The notes under the pieces are model-generated. The model had not been told where the DNA came from. It ran no database searches and saw only the letters and a program-made list of their open reading frames with translations. From positions 1 to 64,000 of the forward strand of contig NZ_SVET01000004.1 in the NCBI RefSeq assembly GCF_015057245.1: a DNA stretch of 64,000 nt. The letters are read 5' to 3'. This document shows, piece by piece, positions 20,901 to 30,300 of the stretch. The position numbers and the translations under genes were made by a program. Source of the DNA: Pseudobutyrivibrio ruminis (GTDB taxonomy: Bacteria > Bacillota > Clostridia > Lachnospirales > Lachnospiraceae). Numbering within the stretch: the stretch's first letter is position 1; each line of letters opens with the position of its first letter.

Positions 20901-22220
20901 TATTGTGATTTACGCATTTCTGTTAAAGATACTGGAATTGGCGTGAAGGAAGAAGATTTAGATAAACTGTTTACAGCTTATGAAAGACTAGATGAAAAGC
21001 GAAACAGTGGAATTCAAGGCACAGGACTTGGATTGGACATTTCACGTAGATTCAGCGAATTAATGGGCGGAAATCTTTGGTGCGAAAGTGTCTATGGTGA
21101 GGGCTCTGAATTCATTTTTACCTTCCGACAAAAGGTAATTGATAATACTCCTATAGGTGAATTTAAGGAGCGAGAGGAAACTACTCCTCCAGGCTTTTAT
21201 GCACCTCAGTTTATTGCACCAGAAGGCGAATTATTAGTTGTTGATGACAGTCCAATGAACCTAAATGTCTTTAAGGGACTTCTTCGAGCAACACAAATAA
21301 AAATCACAACTGCTTCAAGTGGATTGGAGTGTTTGGAACTGTTGGAGAAAAAACAGTTTGACATTGTTCTTTTGGATCATATGATGCCAGAAATGGATGG
21401 TATTGAAACAAATGCCATTATCAAGGAAAAATATCCAGATTTACCGGTATATGCTTTGACTGCAAACAATATGTCGGATGCAGATGAGTTTTATAAGTCT
21501 CATGGTTTTCTTGGATATTTATCTAAACCTATTGATTCCTTTACAATGGAAGCAACTTTGATGAGGCATCTTGGAGATAAAATAATTCAAAAGCCAGCAG
21601 AGGAATTAGAAAAGAACGAGCCTACCGACTTGCCAGATGATATGCTTTGGATTAGACAGGTGGATGGTTTGGATGTTGATGAGGGTATAAAAAATTCTGG
21701 CGGTGTAACGGTATATGTTATTTCAATCAAAGATTACTATGACACAATTGATTTAAATGCTGATGCTATCGAGGAAGCATATAATGCCGGAGATATCAAG
21801 CTGTACACAGTAAAGGTACATGCTCTTAAGACCTCAGCAAGAATCGTTGGAGCTATGGAGTTATCTGCATTGGCTGAACAGTTAGAGGATGCAGGAAAGA
21901 AAAACGATTTAGATTTTATTAATGGACAAACTAAAAAGCTGTTGGCCGATTACAGAAGGTACAAAACTTTGCTTTCCAAATTAGAAGCCAGCCAGGAATC
22001 CCAAGGTGAAGAGGATAAAACTCCAATTAATCCTGAGGAGCTGAAGGAAGCCTACGAAGCTTTAAAAGAACTTGTGCAGCAGATGGATTTCGATGGGGCT
22101 GAAATGGTGCTTTCTGAAGTGCGCCAGTTTAAGCTTGGCGACGAGGATAACAAGAAAGTATCAGAACTTGAAAAAGCTTTGAAACGATTTGATTGGGATG
22201 CCATGGATAATTTGCTTTAG
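17982..22220 (+). CDS. Hybrid histidine kinase: reg_prop propeller, HisKA, HATPase, REC, HPt
   Basis: A 1412-residue kinase closely related to the one at 10975-14619, and complete. It has an N-terminal signal/anchor and reg_prop blades ([22 protein letters not shown] and others). A Y_Y_Y domain, a membrane segment near 765-785 and an [19 protein letters not shown] linker follow. Next come HisKA with His827, HATPase ([10 protein letters not shown]), a receiver with Asp1132 ([11 protein letters not shown]) and an HPt with His1280 ([12 protein letters not shown]). The conserved tail ends [11 protein letters not shown]. Start choice is uncertain: ATG codons at 17982, 17988 and 17991 share a poor ribosome site. 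A terminator follows 30 bases after the stop. The propeller type is known from glycan-sensing kinases, but no ligand can be read here. Confidence 0.92.
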   Translation: MTMMSKRAGKIIVSFALICSLGCFFTSYLCAREIDSENDSVQMGGGFAATGQLTQVGYSTQVYDAVNGLPTSEANYVLSDKEGYIWIGGYSGVMRYDGNTFTRFTSTEGLTSGRGIFEDSEGGIWIGTNDNGVVYFDEYRQPTHYSKKDGLPSASIRTFAEDSEGNIFIGTTEGIAYVDSKGQILTVNDSRINTERILRLSTDLDGTVYGYTKNGSVFSLKDCSVSEFYTGEELGEQSITNIYADPSSSEKVYIGVNSGKIYYGKFGLKLDDMEEISVAPLDKIKWIELACNRIWVASESALGYLDEKNVFHLLDDIAVESGIEMLTSDYQGNIWVASSRQGVMKLVANSFSNITSKVGLSEEVVNTTCVYNNSLYIGTNAGLRIIDNFSTVIENDLTEYLGNAKIRCIIKDSSNNLWIATFENKYGLVCYKSDGSLESFTMNGGMPSNEIRCVEEAKDGSIIAGTNGGLAIIKDYSVVSTIDKSSGIKNTVFLDVEAGQDGEIYAATDGDGIYVIKDDEIAKLGEDDGLTSDVINKIKWDDSRNVYWIITSNSIEYMKEGNIKEVSTFPYNNNDNIFYDKNGGLWILASNGVYWVDASEMLSDDVQKYKLFTISNGLTSIPIVLEYSDIDEDGNLYIAGMNGVCVVNINNYYQGNLWIKTGITDIYCDDQYISPDLYGTYTIPAVMGRIQIRPAILDYSMVNPLVRVYLEGNPDKGFIGYRDELTTLEYTGLRYGNYKLHIQLLDEASGEIIQDNTYAIIKEPVFFERTAVRVLLVVLLAVVVGVAVWRVMTWTVIRRQYMEIAAAKDEAERANSAKSRFLANMSHEIRTPINTIMGMDEIILRENPEGVPREYLMSVINSAMDIRTASESLLSLINEILDISKIESGKMHLVEQEYEPVEQLRAIITMIRVRAEQKDLSFDVEVDENIPSILYGDFGKIKQITLNLLTNAVKYTEKGGFTLKVAVTDDPEEYCDLRISVKDTGIGVKEEDLDKLFTAYERLDEKRNSGIQGTGLGLDISRRFSELMGGNLWCESVYGEGSEFIFTFRQKVIDNTPIGEFKEREETTPPGFYAPQFIAPEGELLVVDDSPMNLNVFKGLLRATQIKITTASSGLECLELLEKKQFDIVLLDHMMPEMDGIETNAIIKEKYPDLPVYALTANNMSDADEFYKSHGFLGYLSKPIDSFTMEATLMRHLGDKIIQKPAEELEKNEPTDLPDDMLWIRQVDGLDVDEGIKNSGGVTVYVISIKDYYDTIDLNADAIEEAYNAGDIKLYTVKVHALKTSARIVGAMELSALAEQLEDAGKKNDLDFINGQTKKLLADYRRYKTLLSKLEASQESQGEEDKTPINPEELKEAYEALKELVQQMDFDGAEMVLSEVRQFKLGDEDNKKVSELEKALKRFDWDAMDNLL

Positions 22221-22250
22221 GCGGGAATAGAAATGTAAGAATATTGATGT

Positions 22251-22281
22251 AAAAGAGTCTCATTAGTTGGGACTCTTTTTT
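22251..22281 (+). terminator. Intrinsic terminator after the kinase block
   Basis: An 11-bp stem (22251-22261 with 22269-22279, one T-G pair, seven-base loop) is followed by a T run. It closes the 2.6-22.2 kb signalling block. Confidence 0.88.
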
Positions 22282-22316
22282 GTGTGAATGTTGTATATGA
22301 AACACAATGTTTAACA

Positions 22317-22362
22317 GAAAATTCAAAATTTTCAGACGGGGATTATGTTACGATTATATAAT
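22317..22362 (+). promoter_or_regulatory. Promoter of the STAS/regulator operon with inverted repeat
   Basis: TATAAT at 22357-22362 is a perfect -10. The -35 is weak (CAGACG at 22333-22338, 18-base spacer). The inverted repeat GAAAATT-CAA-AATTTTC... lies at 22317-22333, touching the -35, where an activator or repressor could bind. A weak -35 with a perfect -10 fits an activated promoter (inference). The 207-base gap between the terminator and the STAS gene holds nothing else I recognise. Confidence 0.55.
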
Positions 22363-22427
22363 AAGGTAAGGTGTTATTATAGACGAATTGTAAGTAGATA
22401 TATAAGACTGGAAGGGGGCAATGAATT

Positions 22428-22727
22428 ATGACGGTTAACGAAAGAATGGAAAGTGACAAAATTGTACTTGAAGTGGAAGGCAAGGTAGATCGTTTGACTA
22501 CACAGACACTACAGGATGCAATTCTTTTGGCTTTACAGAAAATGAGTCAGCTGGAAATTGATTTTGGTGGAGTAAGCTATATTTCCAGTGCAGGACTTCG
22601 TGCACTTCTGATGGGACAAAAAACTGCTCAGTCTAAGCAGGGACGTATGTATCTAACAAAAGTTACTGAACCTGTACAGGAAATTTTTAATATGACAGGG
22701 TTTAGCAGTTTCCTAGAAATTCAATAA
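22428..22727 (+). CDS. STAS domain protein, anti-sigma factor antagonist type
   Basis: A 99-residue single STAS domain of the SpoIIAA/RsbV family. These proteins bind an anti-sigma or GHKL partner when unphosphorylated. The YISSAGLRALL motif (residues 51-61) is the phosphorylation loop; Ser54 lines up with the phosphorylated serine of RsbV. The usual Asp before the serine is Ser53 here. GGAAGGGGG precedes the start. No RsbW-type anti-sigma gene follows; instead come a response regulator and a membrane GHKL ATPase lacking an H-box. The partner is unknown. Confidence 0.85.
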   Translation: MTVNERMESDKIVLEVEGKVDRLTTQTLQDAILLALQKMSQLEIDFGGVSYISSAGLRALLMGQKTAQSKQGRMYLTKVTEPVQEIFNMTGFSSFLEIQ

Positions 22728-22743
22728 AGAGAAAGCGGGAAAT

Positions 22744-23442
22744 ATGGAAAAGAAGGTTTTAGTTATTGAAGATGACGAGGATTTGAGCTTTATCTATAAT
22801 GTTCGTCTAAAAGACGCAGGCTATGAAGTGGATATAGCTGTTGATCGCCTAACCACAGAGGAAAGAATATTATCCTGTGAATATGACATTATTCTTATGG
22901 ATATGATGTTGATAGGTACAACGGGGTTGGAACTATGTCCTTTTATTCGTGAGCATACAAACGCTCCGATTATATTTATTAGCTGTGTTGGAGATAATGT
23001 AAGTAAGATTGAGGCTTTTGATGCCGGGGCTGATGATTACATGGTAAAGCCAATAGATTATGAAGAGTTGATTTCTCGTATGGCAGCCAACATCAGACGA
23101 GCGAATTCCAGTGAGCCTACAAGAGGTATAGAGGGGATTCGACACTTTCAACAGTTTGATATCAATGAAAAAATCCACACAGTATTTAGCAAGCATGGTG
23201 GTGAAAGAAAACGAGTGGACTTATCTCCTACAGAATATAATCTATTGCTACTATTTGTTGATCATCCGGACGAACTGATTATGTATGACAGAATGTATAG
23301 GGAAATATGGGGGTGCTCTGATGAGGGAGATGTAAGAACGGTTATGGTACATGTGTCTAATCTTAGAAAAAAGATAGATGTGGAAAAACGAGATTGCATA
23401 CATACAGTAAGAAGTGCAGGTTATATTTTCTCAGATAGATAA
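22744..23442 (+). CDS. OmpR/PhoB-family response regulator
   Basis: A 232-residue regulator. The receiver domain (about 1-120) has VIEDDEDLS, Asp53 in ILMDMML, FISC and DDYMVKP. The C-terminal winged helix (about 135-230) has LSPTEYNLLLLF, RTVMVHVSNLRKKI and IHTVRSAGYIF, all typical of OmpR-type DNA binding. It lies 16 bases after the STAS gene and before a membrane GHKL ATPase, so the two are probably partners. A good candidate for the regulator of the promoters at 22.3 and 38.1 kb (inference). Confidence 0.92.
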   Translation: MEKKVLVIEDDEDLSFIYNVRLKDAGYEVDIAVDRLTTEERILSCEYDIILMDMMLIGTTGLELCPFIREHTNAPIIFISCVGDNVSKIEAFDAGADDYMVKPIDYEELISRMAANIRRANSSEPTRGIEGIRHFQQFDINEKIHTVFSKHGGERKRVDLSPTEYNLLLLFVDHPDELIMYDRMYREIWGCSDEGDVRTVMVHVSNLRKKIDVEKRDCIHTVRSAGYIFSDR

Positions 23443-23477
23443 CAGATGTGATTGTAAAATAGAACATGGAGAAGAGT

Positions 23478-24323
23478 ATGAGAACAAGTTTGCAGAAATT
23501 ATTATTGGCATTGATGTATACGGTGTTCATCGTTGGAATGATTAGCTTTTATCAGGAACAATTGTGGATAATTTTTATTTGCTTTGTTGGTTTTGCAGTA
23601 TGCTCTGTACAGTACGCAAAAGCCTGTAAAGAAGAATCGGTTGATGAGCTGGAAGAAGAGAAAGAAAAGAATCAGTCCTTAACTGAAAGATATGATGACA
23701 TTAAAGAACGAAATAATAGGATGAAGACTGAGTTCGAAAATCAGGTTGAGCTTAAAGAACGAAAAATTGAAGCGGCAGATAATGAAATTACTGATTTAAG
23801 CAACAGATTAGACGCTGCTATAAAATTTGATAATCTTAAAGGCATTTTACCGGAGTCCGCCAAGCTTACATCGGATTTTGATGAGGTAGCTATTACGCCT
23901 GTAATTCGACAAGTTCTAAGGGAATTTCATGAAAGAATGAAAGCCTCGGGAATTACAATGCAAATTTCAGAGCCTAAAGAGGATGTATATGCTAGGGCAG
24001 ATGAGGGTAGTCTAAGGGTTCTTTTCAGAAATATTATTGATAATTCAGTGAAGTTTGCAGGCTATAACGGTAAGCTGGTGGTGACTATAACAAATGCACC
24101 AAAGGAGACTATCGTTGTAATTAGGGACACGGGAGTTGGTGTACCTGATGAGGAATTGAAACATATTTTTGAAATAAATTATCAAGGTAGCAATGCAATA
24201 GGAGGCAGTGGCCTTGGCTTGGCTCAGGCTAAAGCAATAGTCGATTATCTTGGCGGAATAATATACGCCAAAAGTTCAAAGGAAGATGGAATGGGAATAT
24301 TTGTACATTTGAAGTCTGATTAA
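23478..24323 (+). CDS. Membrane GHKL ATPase / sensor-kinase-like protein lacking an H-box
   Basis: A 281-residue protein with two membrane segments near residues 6-50. A long charged coiled coil (about 55-120) and a C-terminal HATPase domain follow. The N-box (RNIIDNSVKF), G1 (RDTGVGVPDEE) and G2 (GGSGLGLAQAKAI) are intact. I cannot find an SHExRTP-type H-box; the only nearby histidine (EFHERM) is too close to the N-box and in the wrong context. It may be an accessory ATPase, a kinase with an unusual acceptor site, or a serine kinase for the adjacent STAS protein. The ATG at 23478 has GGAGAAG before it; the ATG at 23466 has no ribosome site. Confidence 0.78.
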   Translation: MRTSLQKLLLALMYTVFIVGMISFYQEQLWIIFICFVGFAVCSVQYAKACKEESVDELEEEKEKNQSLTERYDDIKERNNRMKTEFENQVELKERKIEAADNEITDLSNRLDAAIKFDNLKGILPESAKLTSDFDEVAITPVIRQVLREFHERMKASGITMQISEPKEDVYARADEGSLRVLFRNIIDNSVKFAGYNGKLVVTITNAPKETIVVIRDTGVGVPDEELKHIFEINYQGSNAIGGSGLGLAQAKAIVDYLGGIIYAKSSKEDGMGIFVHLKSD

Positions 24324-24337
24324 AATGGGGAAAGAAT

Positions 24338-24922
24338 ATGAACAGATTCGTATATACGTTAACAACAATAGCATTTTTAGTAATAGCGATAATTACCGCT
24401 TATATGGTAGTAGAGAAAAATCACTCGGGGTCAAAGGCACCTGTTGTGGCAGAAGTGCAGGAGCAAGAAGAAACTACTGAGGTTGCAGTAGAGGAAGAGC
24501 CTGTACAAGAAGAGGTAGTAGAGGAAGAACCTGCGGTGGAGGAGCCAGTTGAGGAAGAACCGGTAGAGGAAGAACCGGTTCAGGAGCCTGAAGAAGAGGT
24601 GGAATATTACACCTATAAAGTGGTGGGGGCAAGCTGGCTTCACTTAAGAGCTAATCCGGGAACGGATAATGAAGCGGTAGCGACTGTTCCTAGGGGATAC
24701 ACAGGATATGTTGTAAAAATGACAGGTCATTGGACTCTTATATGTGCTGATGGTTATATAGGCTATTGTAGTGACACTTATCTTGAATTTGAACAGATAG
24801 ATGAAAGCGAATTTCCCGATGAGTTAAAGGGCTATGATGAAAATGACGCTGGAACAACTATCGCTGAAGGCAAAATAGGACCAGTGGAAGAAGCAAACGA
24901 AAAGAATGTTAAATGGCGTTAA
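24338..24922 (+). CDS. Membrane-anchored SH3 domain protein
   Basis: A 194-residue protein with an N-terminal membrane anchor (about 5-25). An acidic, proline- and valine-rich linker of repeated VEEEPV units (about 38-88) follows, then an SH3b domain (WLHLRANPG to DTYLEFEQ, about 95-150). SH3b domains usually bind cell-wall peptides, so this protein probably spans the wall-facing side with the linker as a spacer. It sits between a GHKL ATPase and the CIS-type AAA+ ATPase gene. A link to an envelope-located injection system is possible but unproved. Confidence 0.82.
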   Translation: MNRFVYTLTTIAFLVIAIITAYMVVEKNHSGSKAPVVAEVQEQEETTEVAVEEEPVQEEVVEEEPAVEEPVEEEPVEEEPVQEPEEEVEYYTYKVVGASWLHLRANPGTDNEAVATVPRGYTGYVVKMTGHWTLICADGYIGYCSDTYLEFEQIDESEFPDELKGYDENDAGTTIAEGKIGPVEEANEKNVKWR

Positions 24923-24947
24923 TGTTTTTTAGAAAAATGGTGGGGTT

Positions 24948-27287
24948 ATGGGAAATATATTCAACTTAGATGATAGAGACAAGCCTTTTGAAAGCTATGA
25001 TGAGTTTATGCGATATCTTTTTTCTTGTGTAGATATACGTATAAAAGAGCAAATTAAGGCAATGGAGAGTGATTATGAGTCTGATAGAGGAGGGTACAGA
25101 AACGTTTTATACCCTGACTTAGAGACTGCAGAAATCAAAAATAATAAAAGGTTTGATGCTTTTTTTAAAACCAATATGGCCAAAGAAGACACTGATGAGG
25201 ACTCGCAAGTGGAAGAAGAAGGTGATGACTTCGAGGATGATATGCCTTCTGATTTATTAGATATTTTGAACGCTTTCAGTGCGCCCGAGGATGACGAGGA
25301 AGAAGATACTGAAGAAAGTAGCGGAATTCCTTCGGATATGAATATAGGAGATATGATTTCCTATGTAATGGACAGAGGCAGATTAACAAGGGAACAGGGA
25401 ATGATTCTGCCATTTTTAAATATCACTGAGAAATTAAATTATACAAATTTTGCTGTGTTCTGTTTTACAGCAGGCATTCTGTCATCACTTCAGACAGATT
25501 ATGCAACAATTTTCCAAGTTATTAATCAAAATAGTGGCTTGCCAGTCCCAACAATTGAGTCGGCAGCAAAAATATATTATGGCAGCGATTATCAGGTTGC
25601 CAAGTTTTACGATGACATGAGTCATTGCTTAGAGCAATTGCAACCAATCATGTCTTTAAATGTAAATCCAGCTATGCCATTTTCTACAACAGTGAGTCCT
25701 GATAAGAGGCTTATAGACTTCTTGTTTGGAAGTGAAGATGACAAACTTGATGCGGATTATAGCAGATTCTTCAAGATGCTTACTAAAAAGGGAGAAGAGC
25801 TTGACCCTATTATGGCAAACGAAGGTATTTTGGATGCCATGGAAATATCCTTTAATGAGGGTGTCAGAATCTTCCATTACTATGGTGACGAAGGTAGTGG
25901 CAGGCGATTCTTTGTAAAGAAATTCTGCGAGAAAAATGGTCTTAAGGCTATAACCATTAATTGCAAAAAGCTGTTTAGCTATGACTTTAAATATGTAGAC
26001 CATGCTCTGTGGGCTGTCACAAGAGAATGTATTTTGACAGGAGCGTGTTGTTGTCTTACAGAGCTTACATATAGGGATGAGGAAAAAGAAAAATTCTTTG
26101 GTTACATGGATTTAGCTCTTGGCAAATTGTTAGAGAAAGATATTCTTTCATTTGCCATGAGTAAAGAAAAACTTCCGATGAAGGAAATTACGAGGGAGGA
26201 ATTTACAGAGCTTGAGCTTCCAACTCCTACCACAGCAGAACGAGAGGAATGCTGGAAGTTTTTTGCCAAGGATTACACTTTAGGCAGTGACGTAGAACTT
26301 CCCGAAATGGCTATAAAATTTCTGTTTACTGCAGGAAAAATCAAGGATGCCCTAAAGAATGCTAGGTCTCTTGCAACTATGGACAAAAACATTGATATAC
26401 CAAGAAAGACATTGTTTAGAGGTTGCTACAACCAGATGAGCTCAGAGCTTACTCAAAAAGCAACAAAAGTAAAGGCAAACTTTGGATTTGAGGATATCGT
26501 AATGAATCCAACCCAGAGGGAAACCTTACAGCACGCTATAGACCAAATGAACTTTAGAAAACAAATATACGATGATTGGAATTATACAAAGAAGTATCCA
26601 TATGGTCGTGGTCTTTCAGTGCTTTTGTTTGGTGCTCCTGGTACAGGTAAATCCATGTGTGCTCAGGTTATTGCCCATGAGCTTAATCTGGAGCTTTACA
26701 GAGTAGATTTGTCAAAGGTTATTGATAAATACGTAGGTGAAACAGAAAAATCTATTTCAATGATTTTCCGTGAAGCAAAGAAATGTAATGTGGTACTTTT
26801 CTTTGATGAGTGCGATACCCTGTTTGCAAAACGAAGTGATGATGGCGGTTCGAATCAGTCATCAAATAATAACAAAACAGCGCTATTGTTACAGGAAGTT
26901 GAAGCCTATGATGGTGTTTCAGTACTTGCTACAAACTACAAGCACAACATTGATCCAGCCTTCTTTAGACGTATGAAATACATCGTAGAGTTCCAGTTTC
27001 CAGATGTGGATACAAGAGAAATGCTGTGGAGAACTACTATACCGAAAACTACTCCACTTGCAAAGGATGTGGATATTAGATTCTTGGCAGAAAAGTACGA
27101 ACTTGTTGGTGGTAATATCAAAAACTGTATTCTTAATGCAGCCTTTCTTGCAGCAGCAGATCCAAATGCTGGTGGAGAGGTACACATGCAACATTATTTA
27201 AATGCAGTTAAATATGAATTTGTTAAGGTAGGAAAAGTATTTACAAAGGCAGATTTTGAACCATATTCAGATTTGGTTGGTCTATAA
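24948..27287 (+). CDS. AAA+ ATPase of the contractile injection system type (Afp15-like)
   Basis: A 779-residue protein with an acidic low-complexity region near 85-125. The C-terminal AAA+ module has a Walker A GAPGTGKS (about 562-569), the Walker B-like VVLFFDECDTLF (about 618-629), sensor 1 VLATNY (about 659) and an FFRRM arginine finger. Upstream near 312-318, GDEGSGRR looks like a decayed Walker A (Lys and Ser/Thr both lost), so there may be a first, inactive AAA module. This double form is typical of AAA+ ATPases in extracellular CIS loci, where they are thought to help assembly or loading. The structural CIS genes start 11 kb downstream. The family call is firm; the role is inferred from context. 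Confidence 0.85.
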   Translation: MGNIFNLDDRDKPFESYDEFMRYLFSCVDIRIKEQIKAMESDYESDRGGYRNVLYPDLETAEIKNNKRFDAFFKTNMAKEDTDEDSQVEEEGDDFEDDMPSDLLDILNAFSAPEDDEEEDTEESSGIPSDMNIGDMISYVMDRGRLTREQGMILPFLNITEKLNYTNFAVFCFTAGILSSLQTDYATIFQVINQNSGLPVPTIESAAKIYYGSDYQVAKFYDDMSHCLEQLQPIMSLNVNPAMPFSTTVSPDKRLIDFLFGSEDDKLDADYSRFFKMLTKKGEELDPIMANEGILDAMEISFNEGVRIFHYYGDEGSGRRFFVKKFCEKNGLKAITINCKKLFSYDFKYVDHALWAVTRECILTGACCCLTELTYRDEEKEKFFGYMDLALGKLLEKDILSFAMSKEKLPMKEITREEFTELELPTPTTAEREECWKFFAKDYTLGSDVELPEMAIKFLFTAGKIKDALKNARSLATMDKNIDIPRKTLFRGCYNQMSSELTQKATKVKANFGFEDIVMNPTQRETLQHAIDQMNFRKQIYDDWNYTKKYPYGRGLSVLLFGAPGTGKSMCAQVIAHELNLELYRVDLSKVIDKYVGETEKSISMIFREAKKCNVVLFFDECDTLFAKRSDDGGSNQSSNNNKTALLLQEVEAYDGVSVLATNYKHNIDPAFFRRMKYIVEFQFPDVDTREMLWRTTIPKTTPLAKDVDIRFLAEKYELVGGNIKNCILNAAFLAAADPNAGGEVHMQHYLNAVKYEFVKVGKVFTKADFEPYSDLVGL

Positions 27288-27301
27288 ATGGAGGGTTAAA
27301 T

Positions 27302-30300
27302 ATGTCAGATATTATGGGTGAGGTTCAACAGAACATAAATGCAAATGAAATAAACGCTAATCAACAGGTAGAGGAACAGAAATTTCATCAAACAAATACT
27401 GAAATAGATTATGCTTCTGTGCAGTTAGAGGAAAATCTGCCAGTTAATGTTGCTGTTAACAAAAATGGTAGTTTGTTAATTATGAGCGACTCTGAATTGA
27501 AAAAACAGATGTTAAAAACTCAGTTTCGTGAAGCAAGCATTTTGAGAAAAAAGCCTGATATTGCCTTTGATGATAATGCATTTCACTCCATAAAAGCCAC
27601 TAAAAGAGATATGGCTCGTATTGACCATCTGTTGAAAAAGGGAAACATAAAGGTCGATAAGGATTACTTTAAACTCCAGGCAATGCAGGAGCGCAACCAA
27701 GCGCATGTGTTCTTGAATGATGAAAAGTTTTCTGGCGATAGTAAGCTGATGGAAGCAGTTAAAAACAGTGTGTTAAATATCGAAAATGCTTTTGCAACAA
27801 TGAGAGGCGCAGGAGAAGGCCATGATGGTGCATTAAATAATAGGCAGATTAAGCAGATGCAAAAGTACTATGTAGATGCCATAGAGGCTTGCCATAATTA
27901 TTGCAAGAACAGAAATCCTTGGTTTGAAGCAGGAAAAAGGCGTCTTGCTGCAGTAAAGGATATACTTGCAAATCTGGAAAAGGAAGCTGCCGAAATTGAA
28001 GTTGGAAAGCAGCTTTTATGGTCTGGCGTTTTTTCGGGAGATGAAGCATGCGATTTTTCAACACTTATATATAATGCCAGATTCCAAATGCAAATGGGTC
28101 TGCAAAAAAACAGACAGGAGATTTTTAAGTCTAAGAAAGCTAAGCAAGATAAGAAGACAGAAAAGACTAAAAACGACCAAGTGGCTTTATCAAAAGAGTT
28201 AAAGCCATTTATTGACATGCTTAACACAGAAAAAAATCCATCTGAACTAATAAAGAAAGCCACTGATAAATCTATGGCAGATTTGAAAGCACTGGTGTCA
28301 GCTTTACGAGAGATACCAGCAGGTAGATATTTTGCCAAAGATATGTATATTGGTGGTACAAATATCATGCTTATTTCTACAGATGACAGTGAGCTCTCTG
28401 TAAGAATAGGTGATAGCGAGATAAAGCTTCTAGGCACAGCAGATGAAATAGTTGGGTATTTGGAAGATGATATGGTTAAGCATAGTGATGTATTTGGGCA
28501 AGACTGTGTAAATGACGCCATTTTTCACTATAGAAATAAGGATTTTAAAAACCTTAAAGAGATTGTCAGTGGTGATGTAATTAATGCACGTCAGTTAATG
28601 ACATATATCATCTTGAAGTCTGAAAAAATTAAGCCAGAGCTTCTTTATAATGTGCCAACCTATGAGTTGGTTGATTTGGCTGACAAAATCAATAAAAAAG
28701 AAATTGAGTCTTCTAAGGTATTAGAAAGAATTAATTTTTATCAGGGTGGAGACAACAATGAAGTTGCTTTGACAGCAGAGGATAAGGAAATTACGAGAAT
28801 ACTTGCTAATGAGGACAAGGATATTAAGGCCGCAAAGGTGGCTGGAGTAATAAATAATAAGTCTAACGTTGATCTGATACTTAGCATAAAAGAGAAGGAA
28901 GAGGAAGCAAAGGAGGCAGAAGAGGCAAAATTACTAGAAGAGCGTGAAAAGGAATTAATGGATAAATATGCATCCATGAGTCCGGAAGAGCAGCCTATGT
29001 GGTACAAGACCTATCAAGAGGGGGTTAAGACTAACGATCAGTTTAAGATAACTTTGGCCAAAGGCATGCGATTGTTTGCCGGAGATAAAGTTTCAGTGAC
29101 TAATGAAGAGGTAGAGAATCGATACAATCAGACAATTGCTGATTCAATGACGGATATTATTACAGAGTTTGTATCTGATTTTATGTTTTCAGCAAACAAT
29201 TGGGATGAAAATGGTAAGGTAGTTGATCCTGTCGATAGAATTAGACAGGTGTTTGTTAAACATGCTTATACTATTGTTTATTTGATGGATAATCCAAGTA
29301 TCTTGTTAACTGTGTTTGATAATTTAGCTATTAGTTCAATGTTGTCTGATGAAGATAGCAAAAATATGAAAGAAACATTCAATACATTTATTAATGATAC
29401 ATTAGGAACTGTTCGTACTATTGTGGGAGTTGCAAATTGGTTTTTGAGCTATGAGGTCAAGGCAAATTTAATCATAAAGGGTATAAATAGTGGTCTTTTA
29501 GACAAAACTATCAAGGAAAAGGATGAAGAATTATCAGAATTAATACAGAAGAACTTTACAAAAATATCCGACAAGATGATTGTTGAACAGACTGAGAGTC
29601 TGTTTGGAAAAGCTGAAAAATCTCATATGGATATGTCCCGCACTGCAGAACAAAATGCTCATGCCACAGAAAATATCAATTCTTTAATGGCTAAAAGTAA
29701 AGCCAGAGCAGAGGAGTTATTTAAGGATAAAAATCTTCATGTTTCAAGGGCGCTAAGTGGAGACATAGATTTGGTTGAACGATATATGACTCTTAAAGAA
29801 TTGTTAAAACTGGCTTCTGATGCTAAAGCAAAAGCAGAAGGGGGTAATGATGAAGATGAAGTCGAGAGACTTAACTTGATGCTAGAATCGATTAATGAAA
29901 TGATATCGTCTACTGACCGGGCAATTGAGGAAACCCCAGTGCTATTTGAGGAGGATATGAATAAGGATGCCAGTTGCCGTACTGCGACTGACACAGGAAA
30001 ATTTAGAAGATTATATGAAAATGATAAGCTCATTGTAGTGGGCAGTAAACTTAATATATTCAAATTCTATTTTAATAAGCTTATTTCTCTAATGAAAAAT
30101 GAGGAAAAACTAGATGAAAAAACAAAGAAAATAGAAATTGATAACACTGTCGACAAGATGATAGAAGAGGCCGGAAAATTTATATCGGAAAACACATCTG
30201 CATTATGGCAGGGCTTTAAAAGTAAAGATTATTATAATAAATCAAGGACTATAGAAGACCTTGTATCTACTTTCAATGAAAAGATGAACGAGCTTGTCCT

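Noticed and set aside
20252..20917. Open reading frame of 221 codons on the - strand
   Set aside because: It is the mirror of the HisKA/HATPase region of a clear hybrid kinase; its Ser/Ile/Arg-rich product is typical of an antisense shadow.
24547..24600. CRISPR-like or satellite repeat
   Set aside because: The short GAGGAAGAACCGGT-type repeats encode the VEEEPV linker of the SH3 protein and have no spacers.
27898..28521. Open reading frame of 207 codons on the - strand
   Set aside because: It is antisense to the 2080-residue protein, with a Ser/Phe-rich composition and no motif.
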